A DNA stretch of 6,598 nucleotides from assembly GCA_021160155.1 (NCBI GenBank), contig JAGHDB010000250.1, positions 1 to 6,598 of the forward strand, written 5' to 3'. This DNA is from Bacteroidales bacterium. Lineage in GTDB: Bacteria; Bacteroidota; Bacteroidia; Bacteroidales; UBA12481. The stretch's first letter is position 1; the number at the start of each line of letters is the position of its first letter. The position numbers and the translations under genes were made by a program. Positions 1 to 6,598 of the stretch are shown piece after piece. The notes under the pieces are model-generated. The model had not been told where the DNA came from. It was given only the letters and a program-made list of their open reading frames with translations, and did not search any database.

Positions 1-1582
<1,582 letters not shown>

Positions 1583-1592
1583 TTAAAACAAC

Positions 1593-1637
1593 GAGCTCTA
1601 AACTGAGTCGCAAATTTAATATAAAAAGAGCTCTAAA
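1593..1637 (-). repeat. Direct repeat TTTAGAGCTC x2 bracketing the PFOR promoter, possible operator
   Basis: The 10-bp sequence GAGCTCTAAA occurs at 1593-1602 and again at 1628-1637 (TTTAGAGCTC read on the minus strand). The copies are 35 bp apart start to start, and each contains the palindrome GAGCTC. One copy sits 9 bp upstream of the -7 box of the PFOR gene and the other 8 bp downstream, near the predicted transcription start. This placement is typical of a repressor or dual regulator operator, but no regulator is encoded in the window and the role is inferred. Confidence 0.35.
1611..1618 (-). promoter_or_regulatory. Bacteroidota -7 box for the PFOR gene
   Basis: The minus strand reads TAAATTTG, an exact match to the Bacteroidota -7 consensus TAnnTTTG, 40 bp upstream of the PFOR start codon. 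That predicts transcription starting near 1604-1607 and a leader of about 35 nt. No good TTTG -33 element is seen at the usual spacing; only a T-rich stretch is present. The box lies between two copies of a 10-bp direct repeat (separate entry), which supports a regulated promoter here. Confidence 0.5.
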
Positions 1638-1682
1638 AGTATGATAAATGTTTGTTCTTGAAGAGTGCAAAAATACGTACGG

Positions 1683-3401
1683 CTACTGACTGTTCATGGA
1701 TATCAGAAACTCCTCGTTGGTCTGGGTTTTGCCCAGTTTATCCCGCATGAACTCCATGGCTTCCACCGGATTCATATCGGAAAGAAAGTTTCGTAAAATC
1801 CACATTTTTCTAAGAAAATCTTTCGGATGCAACAGATCTTCACGCCGTGTACTCGAAGCCTGGATATCCACAGCAGGCCATACTCTTTTATTTGAGAGCT
1901 TCCGGTCGAGCTGCAATTCCATGTTACCGGTCCCTTTGAATTCTTCAAAGATGACTTCATCCATTTTTGATCCGGTATCAATCAGGGCAGTAGCCAGAAT
2001 GGTCAGCGACCCCCCGTTTTCAATATTACGGGCGGCACCGAAGAATCGTTTCGGACGGTGAAGGGCATTAGCATCCACTCCACCCGAAAGCACCTTGCCC
2101 GATGCCGGTTGTACCGTGTTATAAGCCCGCGCCAACCGGGTGATCGAATCCAGCAGGATCACTACATCATGACCACACTCTACCAGTCTCTTGGCTTTCT
2201 CCAGTACAATAGTAGCCACTTTAACATGTTTGTCTGCCGGTTCGTCAAAAGTTGAAGCAATCACTTCAGCTTTCACCCCGCGTGCCATATCAGTAACCTC
2301 TTCAGGACGTTCATCCACCAGGAGAACCATCAGGTAGGCTTCCGGATGATTGGCCGCAATAGCATTGGCAATCTCTTTCAACAAAATGGTTTTACCGGTT
2401 TTCGGCTGGGCAACGATCAACCCGCGCTGCCCTTTCCCGATTGGTGAAAACATATCCACAATCCTCGTGGATAAAGAGTTCTCAACATGCCCGGTAATAT
2501 TGAATTTTTCGGTAGGGAAAAGCGGGGTCAGGTAATCAAAAGGAACCCGGTCACGAATAAAAGCAGGATCCCTGCCATTAATCTCCATGACTTTGATTAA
2601 CGGAAAATATTTCTCTCCCTCTTTAGGCGGACGAATCGAACCTGTTACGGTATCACCCGTTTTTAATCCGAAAAGCTTGATTTGTGATTGCGACACGTAA
2701 ATATCGTCCGGCGAATTCAGATAATTGAAATCTCCCGATCTTAAAAAACCATACCCGTCAGAAATGATCTCCAAAACCCCCGAACTGACAATGCTGTTAT
2801 TAAAATCAAAAGCATTGTCTGGTTTACGCGGTTCTCTGCCTTCTTCCGGTTTGGTCTTTCGCAAAATCGGTTTCAGGGGAGCAGTCTGAGCAGTCGGTTC
2901 AGGCTTTGAGATTACAGGTTTAACAGGTTTTTCAGGCTGTGCCGGTTGTGCTGAATGGGCGGTTGGTGTCGGTAATGCATTCTGTACGTTTGGTGCAGGT
3001 TGAGCAGGCTTTTTGGGCTCAACCCGTTCATGTTTCACCGGTTTTGAAACAACGGGAGGTTCAACCGCTTTAGTGACCGGTTTGTCAGACTCATGCGTTT
3101 CGGCCTGACCGGGTACCGCATCACGGGTAGAAAATAACGGACCGGATGATCTTTTTTCTGCTTTCACCCGCCGGCGTCCGGTGCGCTCACTCCCTGAACG
3201 TTTCGTAGCGGATCTTTCCGGATTGGATCTGGATGAACCCTGTTTGGTTTTCTTTTCAGCAGCTTCAATAGCCTGCTGATCGAGGATCTGATATATGAGA
3301 TCCTGCTTCTTATAAGATTCTACTCTTTTTATCCTCAGTGATTTGGCAATCTCCCGCAGATCAGTAAGCAGCTTCTTGTTTAATTCAAGAATGTCGTACA
3401 T
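1683..3401 (-). CDS. rho: Transcription termination factor Rho with a long disordered insert
   Basis: Rho is a hexameric RNA-dependent ATPase/helicase that binds nascent untranslated RNA and releases RNA polymerase. The protein has 572 residues against 419 in E. coli. Residues 1-48 form the Rho N-terminal helical domain. Residues about 50-195 are a low-complexity insert: first rich in Lys, Arg and Ser (about 50-88), then in Pro, Lys, Ala, Thr and Gln with repeated PAQP and KPV units. The RNA-binding cold-shock-like domain follows, with RNP motif GYGFLRS at 216-222 and [19 protein letters not shown]. The ATPase core has Walker A QPKTGKT (332-338), [10 protein letters not shown] (363-372), Walker B VVILLD ending at Asp418, the loop [20 protein letters not shown], and SSTRREDLL near the C terminus. 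All core motifs are intact, so it should be an active terminator. Residues matching the bicyclomycin pocket (such as Met372 and Ser419) are kept. The start is fixed by [10 protein letters not shown], where the N-terminal domain begins. rho is divergent from rpoD; its leader may bind Rho itself. Confidence 0.98.
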   Translation of the reverse strand: MYDILELNKKLLTDLREIAKSLRIKRVESYKKQDLIYQILDQQAIEAAEKKTKQGSSRSNPERSATKRSGSERTGRRRVKAEKRSSGPLFSTRDAVPGQAETHESDKPVTKAVEPPVVSKPVKHERVEPKKPAQPAPNVQNALPTPTAHSAQPAQPEKPVKPVISKPEPTAQTAPLKPILRKTKPEEGREPRKPDNAFDFNNSIVSSGVLEIISDGYGFLRSGDFNYLNSPDDIYVSQSQIKLFGLKTGDTVTGSIRPPKEGEKYFPLIKVMEINGRDPAFIRDRVPFDYLTPLFPTEKFNITGHVENSLSTRIVDMFSPIGKGQRGLIVAQPKTGKTILLKEIANAIAANHPEAYLMVLLVDERPEEVTDMARGVKAEVIASTFDEPADKHVKVATIVLEKAKRLVECGHDVVILLDSITRLARAYNTVQPASGKVLSGGVDANALHRPKRFFGAARNIENGGSLTILATALIDTGSKMDEVIFEEFKGTGNMELQLDRKLSNKRVWPAVDIQASSTRREDLLHPKDFLRKMWILRNFLSDMNPVEAMEFMRDKLGKTQTNEEFLISMNSQ

Positions 3402-3456
3402 GTATAATTAAAAAAATTTGTGATGTTTATAATGGGGTAAAGGGAAATAGAAGATT
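3402..3456 (-). promoter_or_regulatory. G-free stretch of the rho leader, candidate Rho-binding (rut-like) autoregulatory site
   Basis: The 55 nucleotides just before the rho start codon contain no G on the minus (mRNA) strand and 13 C residues, several in CCC and CCCC runs (at 3442-3444 and 3434-3437). Such RNA cannot form G-containing pairs and would be largely unstructured. Rho loading sites are known to be C-rich, G-poor and unstructured, and E. coli rho is known to be autoregulated by Rho-dependent attenuation in its leader. The autoregulatory role here is inference. AT-rich sequence without a Shine-Dalgarno is also normal before Bacteroidota start codons, which explains part of the pattern. 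Confidence 0.3.
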
Positions 3457-3512
3457 CATCAACCTCTCACAAAAAAATCCCTCTTTTCCAGTCTTTAGAT
3501 GTGTAACCGGCC

Positions 3513-3520
3513 CAAAATTA
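3513..3520 (-). promoter_or_regulatory. Bacteroidota -7 box for rho
   Basis: The minus strand reads TAATTTTG, matching TAnnTTTG exactly, 111 bp upstream of the rho start codon. This would give a leader of about 100-105 nt that includes the G-free segment next to the start codon. The -33 region at the normal spacing is T-rich but lacks a clear TTTG. The same octamer occurs before ssrA. No equally good box is visible on the plus strand for rpoD in this intergenic region; TATTTTTC at 3545-3552 is one mismatch away but has no -33 partner. Confidence 0.4.
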
Positions 3521-3630
3521 GGAATAATAACGGGATTTAAAAAATATTTTTCAAACTGTTATTTCCGGGATAAAAGTGCAACCTAACTTGTTAATTTACC
3601 GTAAGAAACTAAAAATGAACGGATCCAACA

Positions 3631-4494
3631 ATGAGGCAATTAAAAATCATCAAACAGGTTACCAACCGGGATCTCGCCTCTCTTGATAAATACTTGCAGG
3701 AGATCGGGAGAGAAGAGATGATCGATCCCAATACTGAGGTGAACCTGGCCAGAAAGATCCGTGAAGGAGATGAAGAAGCCAAAAAAAAATTAATCCTGGC
3801 CAATCTGCGTTTTGTAGTCTCTGTCAGCAAGCAATACCAGAACCAGGGATTGACTCTGCCTGATCTGATCAATGAAGGAAATATCGGATTGATCAAAGCA
3901 GCCGAACGTTTTGATGAAACAAAAGGTTTTAAATTCATCTCCTATGCTGTGTGGTGGATCCGGCAGTCAATTCTCCAGGCTCTTGCAGAGCAATCCAGAA
4001 TGGTCAGGTTGCCGCTGAACAAAATCGGGTATATCAATAAAATAAATCGTTCAATAAGTAAACTTGAACAAACTCTCGGTCGTACCCCTTCAGATGAAGA
4101 GATCGCAAACGATCTGGATATTGAACCTGAAAATTTACAACAATACCTCAACCAGAATTCCCGTCACCTCTCCATGGATGCACCACTGACGCAGGAAGAC
4201 GACAGCTCACTTTACGATACCCTGTTCAATGAAAATGCCACCAATCCTGAAGAGGGACTGCTTCGTGAATCACTTCGCACCGAGATCGAGCGCACCCTGA
4301 AACATCTGAATTCGCGTGAAGCAGACATACTCAGGCTTTTCTATGGCCTGAACGGGAACTCCCCCCACTCCCTCGAAGAAATCGCAATGAAATTCAACCT
4401 TACCCGAGAACGAGTGCGCCAGATCAGAGAGAAAGCCATCCAAAAAATGAAAAACGCCTCACGCAACCGCCTCCTCCGCAAATACCTCGGATAA
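3631..4494 (+). CDS. rpoD: Primary (housekeeping) RNA polymerase sigma factor, sigma-70 family
   Basis: This subunit directs RNA polymerase to housekeeping promoters. The 287-residue length, the MRQLKI start and the absence of region 1.1 are typical of the Bacteroidota primary sigma factor (also called sigABfr). Region 1.2 lies at about 12-45 (NRDLASLDKYLQEIG); region 2 at about 46-130 includes RFVVSVSKQYQNQG, DLINEGNIGLIKAAERFD and the melting/-10-binding helix KGFKFISYAVWWIRQS. Region 3 runs about 131-205, and region 4 about 210-287 with the -35-reading helix TRERVRQIREKAIQKM. In region 2.4, residues that in E. coli are Thr432 and Thr440 are Val107 and Leu115 here, while the Trp-Trp pair and Gln112 are kept; this agrees with the different Bacteroidota promoter consensus. 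The ATG at 3631 is fixed by the conserved N terminus although no Shine-Dalgarno precedes it. The gene has a run of nine A at 3781-3789 encoding three Lys codons. rpe follows after 32 bp with no visible terminator. Confidence 0.98.
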   Translation: MRQLKIIKQVTNRDLASLDKYLQEIGREEMIDPNTEVNLARKIREGDEEAKKKLILANLRFVVSVSKQYQNQGLTLPDLINEGNIGLIKAAERFDETKGFKFISYAVWWIRQSILQALAEQSRMVRLPLNKIGYINKINRSISKLEQTLGRTPSDEEIANDLDIEPENLQQYLNQNSRHLSMDAPLTQEDDSSLYDTLFNENATNPEEGLLRESLRTEIERTLKHLNSREADILRLFYGLNGNSPHSLEEIAMKFNLTRERVRQIREKAIQKMKNASRNRLLRKYLG

Positions 4495-4507
4495 TATCAC
4501 TTTTTAT

Positions 4508-4515
4508 TATCTTTG
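4508..4515 (+). promoter_or_regulatory. Bacteroidota -7 box for rpe, giving a very short leader
   Basis: TATCTTTG matches TAnnTTTG exactly and ends 11 nt before the rpe ATG. With initiation 4-8 nt downstream of the box, the rpe mRNA would have a leader of only about 4-8 nt, so it would be leaderless or nearly so. No clear TTTG -33 element is present; that position lies inside the last codons of rpoD. Read-through from rpoD remains possible, since no terminator separates the genes. Confidence 0.45.
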
Positions 4516-4526
4516 CGATCTGCATC

Positions 4527-5189
4527 ATGAAACATACGCCACCCCTCATCGCCCCATCCCTGCTGGCAGCAGACTTCGGCCGGCTGAATGATGAAATAAT
4601 GATGGTAAACCGGAGTGAAGCCGACAGTTTTCATGTAGATGTCATGGATGGCAGTTTTGTACCCAATTTCTCGATCGGAACACCGATTATTCAAGCCATA
4701 AAAAAACAGGCCCTAAAACCTCTTGACATTCATCTGATGATCCTTGATCCCGAACGATATATTGATCATTTCGTACAAATCGGTGCCGACTGGCTTACAG
4801 TACACATTGAGGCCACCGTTGACCTGCACAAAACTGTCACACATATTAAAAACCTGGGCGTTAAAGCCGGAGTCAGCCTGAATCCCGAAACCCCGGAAAC
4901 CCGGCTGACGGAAATACTGCCTGAAGCCGACGTTATTCTGGTGATGTCAGTCCACCCGGGATTTGGTGCCCAGTCATTCATCCCCGAGACATTCGAGAAA
5001 ATTCGCACACTTAACCGGATCAGGCAGGCACGCAATCTGGACTTTCTTATTGAGGTAGATGGCGGAGTAAATCTTCAAAATGCCCGTGCATTGGTTGACG
5101 CCGGCGCGGATGTGTTGGTAGCCGGAAATACGATCTTCTCATCCCCGGATCCTGAAGAGACCATTCATTTGTTAAAATCCGGCCATTAA
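4527..5189 (+). CDS. rpe: Ribulose-phosphate 3-epimerase
   Basis: This cytoplasmic, metal-dependent TIM-barrel enzyme interconverts D-ribulose 5-phosphate and D-xylulose 5-phosphate in the non-oxidative pentose phosphate pathway. The 220-residue length is normal for the family. Visible signatures in order are IAPSLLAADFGRL (8-20), FHVDVMDGSFVPNFSIG (35-51), DIHLMI (67-72), HIEA (93-96), GVSLNPETP (115-123), VLVMSVHPGFGAQSF (137-151), IEVDGGVN (175-182) and GADVLVAGNTIF (193-204). The metal ligands and catalytic residues His36, Asp38, His69 and Asp178 are all present, as are the methionines lining the site (Met40, Met71, Met140). The ATG at 4527 gives the usual N terminus. It lies 32 bp after rpoD with its own -7 box. 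Its TAA stop overlaps the stop codon of the convergent dehydrogenase gene by sharing TTAA. Substrate specificity is inferred from the family; the related allulose 6-phosphate epimerases are less likely given the housekeeping context. Confidence 0.97.
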   Translation: MKHTPPLIAPSLLAADFGRLNDEIMMVNRSEADSFHVDVMDGSFVPNFSIGTPIIQAIKKQALKPLDIHLMILDPERYIDHFVQIGADWLTVHIEATVDLHKTVTHIKNLGVKAGVSLNPETPETRLTEILPEADVILVMSVHPGFGAQSFIPETFEKIRTLNRIRQARNLDFLIEVDGGVNLQNARALVDAGADVLVAGNTIFSSPDPEETIHLLKSGH

Positions 5190-6412
5190 TCGTCTGCCCC
5201 CTCCTGTACAAACTCTTCTAAATAAGAGAAGCGTCCGGTCAATCGACCGTTTCTGACAATAGTAGCCCGGTTGATCACCTCATTCTGATCGCCCTGCAAT
5301 AATCTTGGCAGGATCTCCTTCATAAAAATCTCACCAAAAGCCCCGGATGCATCCCGCGGCAATTCTCCGGGCAAATTATCTATCGTCATCATGGTAATAG
5401 CTTCCGGTAGCCCGAACGGTGCCGTTTCTGTTTGCCTGAAACGGTCAAATCCATAAAAAGGCTCGGCAATTTTCGTGGCCTTGATGGTGCAGGGCACCGA
5501 TCCCCGGATATCACAACTGATATCCGCAATCGCACGAATCCTGAAATCCGCCCGGCTCATTTCAGATAGCTCCCATAACCGCGGACTGTCGGGATCCCAG
5601 TAATGTCCGGCTATCAGCAGGTCGGTTTTGGTATAAAAGGGTTGAAACGTAGAATAATACTCTTTGGGATGGGTAAAGAAATGGTGCAGTTCAAAAGGCC
5701 TGCCATCTTTACGGGCCGCATAATCCCAAGGATCAATTCTGCATATCAATGGCTCGTCCGCATCGGAGAACAGATACTCTTCAGGAGTTACAATATTAAA
5801 TCCGGTCAGCGACAAAGTCTCCATCGCACCACCAGCCACCCGCCCGCCACCGGTCACTAAAATACGTATTGCCCCGGGATTCAATCCCTTCAACTGCGTA
5901 TTCATCTCTTCCCGGTCGTGACACTCGTGAGCCGGTTTAAGCTGAAAGCCCCCGGTTCTTAGACCCCAGGCCCTGAGCCCGTTATAAGCGCCCACAATAC
6001 CGGCCCAACGCCCGAAAGCAATCAACCGGTTACCCTCCTCATCAGTCAGATACTCGTAATCCATGAGCGTGATCTTCTTTCGCATGATCTCTTTCAGTAA
6101 AAACCGGTTATAGACCTGTTTTTTTGCCACATGAGCAAAGAAAAGGTAATGTTTCTCAGGCAGTAACTCTTGTACATTTACCTCTTTAATTCCAATCAAC
6201 AGATCACGGTCAGAGAGATCTTCCCGAACCTCCACACCTGCATCACGATAGGCCTGATCAGGAAAGCACCTGATGTTGCTGGATTGCACAACAAGATCAA
6301 TATCCGGAAATTGTTCCTTAAAAACCAGCGCCTGATCCGGTGTCAGTGCTACCCGCCGGTCGGGAGGTGTTTTGGTTTCCCGTATGAGTCCGATCCGTCT
6401 GATATGCATCAT
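5186..6412 (-). CDS. Saccharopine dehydrogenase (lysine-forming)-like / alanine dehydrogenase-family NAD(P) oxidoreductase
   Basis: The product, 408 residues from the ATG at 6412 (a second ATG follows at 6409), belongs to the AlaDH/PNT-type dehydrogenases and looks most like the lysine-forming saccharopine dehydrogenase (yeast Lys1) and the lysine-ketoglutarate reductase half of animal and plant LKR/SDH. The N-terminal domain starts IGLIRETKTPPDRRVALTP. IGIKE with Lys76 and FFAHVAKKQ with His94 match the catalytic Lys77 and His96 known in yeast Lys1. DYEYLTDEEGNRLIAFGRWAG is the family's linker signature. A glycine-rich nucleotide-binding turn, VTGGGRVAGGA, lies at about 186-196, and ADISCDIRGS (297-306) and IDNLPGELPRDAS (344-356) close the active-site region. 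No signal peptide or membrane segment is present. The frame stays open to 6532, but that extension runs into ssrA and loses family similarity, so 6412 is chosen. Most Bacteroidota are expected to make lysine from diaminopimelate, so the physiological substrate is uncertain; lysine or another amino-acid/2-oxoacid pair is possible. No lysine-pathway partner is adjacent. Confidence 0.85.
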   Translation of the reverse strand: MMHIRRIGLIRETKTPPDRRVALTPDQALVFKEQFPDIDLVVQSSNIRCFPDQAYRDAGVEVREDLSDRDLLIGIKEVNVQELLPEKHYLFFAHVAKKQVYNRFLLKEIMRKKITLMDYEYLTDEEGNRLIAFGRWAGIVGAYNGLRAWGLRTGGFQLKPAHECHDREEMNTQLKGLNPGAIRILVTGGGRVAGGAMETLSLTGFNIVTPEEYLFSDADEPLICRIDPWDYAARKDGRPFELHHFFTHPKEYYSTFQPFYTKTDLLIAGHYWDPDSPRLWELSEMSRADFRIRAIADISCDIRGSVPCTIKATKIAEPFYGFDRFRQTETAPFGLPEAITMMTIDNLPGELPRDASGAFGEIFMKEILPRLLQGDQNEVINRATIVRNGRLTGRFSYLEEFVQEGADD

Positions 6413-6433
6413 AAAATGAGATATTAGAAACCC

Positions 6434-6441
6434 CGAAATTA
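6434..6441 (-). promoter_or_regulatory. Possible -7 box for the saccharopine dehydrogenase-like gene
   Basis: The minus strand reads TAATTTCG, one mismatch from TAnnTTTG, ending 21 bp before the ATG at 6412 and predicting a leader of about 15 nt. No -33 element is evident. It is back to back with the ssrA -7 box, with only 13 bp between them. Confidence 0.25.
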
Positions 6442-6454
6442 CCAAAAAAAGCCC

Positions 6455-6462
6455 TAATTTTG
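6455..6462 (+). promoter_or_regulatory. Bacteroidota -7 box for ssrA
   Basis: TAATTTTG matches TAnnTTTG exactly and ends 10 nt before the predicted mature 5' end of tmRNA at 6473. Initiation at about 6466-6470 would leave a few 5' nucleotides for RNase P to remove, as is known for tmRNA maturation. No convincing -33 TTTG is seen at the usual spacing. Confidence 0.5.
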
Positions 6463-6472
6463 CATCCGTACC

Positions 6473-6598
6473 GGGGCTGACCTGGTTTTGACAGCAAGGT
6501 GAACCGGTAGGCAAGCATGCCGAGCATCGCATGACCGCTCGTAAATCTGGGATGCAAATCGATAATTGGCGAAAACAATTACGCTCTCGCTGCCTAAC
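6473..6598 (+). ncRNA. ssrA: Transfer-messenger RNA (tmRNA), 5' part; 3' part outside window
   Basis: tmRNA, with SmpB, rescues stalled ribosomes by acting first as a tRNA-Ala mimic and then as a short mRNA that adds a degradation tag. The 5' end GGGGCTGACCTGGTTTTGAC is the conserved tRNA-like strand and D-loop-like segment; E. coli begins GGGGCTGATTCTGGATTCGAC. A 5-bp stem CGAGC/GCTCG (6521-6525 with 6537-6541), whose loop GCAT (6529-6532) can pair with ATGC (6552-6555), fits pseudoknot PK1. Twelve nucleotides after it the tag frame starts with GGC at 6568 and reads GENNYALAA, then TAA at 6595-6597. With the alanine added from charged tmRNA the tag would be AGENNYALAA, of the Bacteroidales type (I recall this tag from Porphyromonas). 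The window ends one base after the tag stop, so PK2-PK4, the acceptor 3' half and the T arm are not visible. Confidence 0.96.
6568..6597 (+). other. tmRNA proteolysis-tag reading frame (GENNYALAA-stop)
   Basis: The resume codon is GGC (Gly) at 6568, followed by eight further codons and TAA. The C-terminal YALAA matches the E. coli tag ending and is the part recognised by ClpXP-type proteases and adaptors. It has no start codon of its own and is translated only by trans-translation. Confidence 0.93.

Noticed and set aside
1671..1682. Palindromic CGTACG/TACGTA next to a T-run after rho as an intrinsic terminator
   Set aside because: The palindrome has no loop, so it cannot form a hairpin of useful size; no rho-distal terminator can be supported.
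1696..2061. 121-codon plus-strand frame inside rho
   Set aside because: It is antisense to the conserved ATPase core of Rho; codon constraint on rho explains the open frame.
2881..3070. Imperfect DNA repeats in the rho insert as a tandem repeat or mobile element
   Set aside because: They reflect low-complexity Pro/Lys/Ala codons; there is no regular unit, terminal inverted repeat or target duplication.
3609..3938. 109-codon minus-strand frame opposite rpoD
   Set aside because: It lies antisense to conserved sigma regions 1.2-2 and has no start context or similarity that I recognise.
5214..5231. CTTCT/AGAAG inverted repeat near the convergent stops as a terminator
   Set aside because: The stem is only 5 bp and AT-rich, lies inside the dehydrogenase coding region, and is not followed by a U-run on either strand.
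6413..6532. N-terminal extension of the dehydrogenase frame to an ATG at 6532 (40 extra residues)
   Set aside because: The extension runs antisense through the ssrA 5' end and promoter, has no family similarity, and the conserved AlaDH/Lys1 N terminus begins just after the ATG at 6412.
6318..6578. 86-codon minus-strand frame over ssrA and the dehydrogenase start
   Set aside because: It is antisense to tmRNA and in another frame of the dehydrogenase gene, with no recognisable domain.

Overview
The window is chromosomal, housekeeping-type DNA from a member of the Bacteroidota, most likely an anaerobic Bacteroidales. The evidence is a 287-residue primary sigma factor that begins MRQLKI and lacks region 1.1; a Rho factor with a long disordered insert; several matches to the Bacteroidota -7 promoter element TAnnTTTG; no Shine-Dalgarno sequences before the genes; a tmRNA whose tag peptide reads GENNYALAA; and a pyruvate:ferredoxin oxidoreductase, which fits anaerobic metabolism. 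Genus cannot be read from the sequence; a Porphyromonadaceae/Dysgonomonadaceae-like organism is a guess.

Layout from left to right. On the minus strand lies the N-terminal 523 codons of a pyruvate:ferredoxin oxidoreductase (1-1570, running off the left edge). Upstream of it, on the same strand, is rho (1683-3401). A 229-bp divergent intergenic region (3402-3630) separates rho from rpoD, the primary sigma factor, on the plus strand (3631-4494). Next comes rpe, ribulose-phosphate 3-epimerase (4527-5189), which has its own -7 box only 11 nt before its ATG. Converging on rpe from the minus strand, with interlocked stop codons, is a saccharopine-dehydrogenase / alanine-dehydrogenase-like NAD(P) enzyme (5186-6412). 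Divergent from that gene is the 5' portion of ssrA (tmRNA, 6473 to the window end), cut just after the tag reading frame.

The genes cover core transcription (RpoD, Rho), ribosome rescue (ssrA), the pentose phosphate pathway (rpe), pyruvate oxidation (PFOR) and a less certain amino-acid dehydrogenase. I see no mobile element, CRISPR array, phage gene or defence system, and no sign of a wholly new system. The features most worth a second look are regulatory: a 55-nt G-free stretch in the rho leader that could be an autoregulatory Rho-binding site, a direct repeat bracketing the PFOR promoter, back-to-back promoters between ssrA and the dehydrogenase, an almost leaderless rpe transcript, and the disordered Rho insert.
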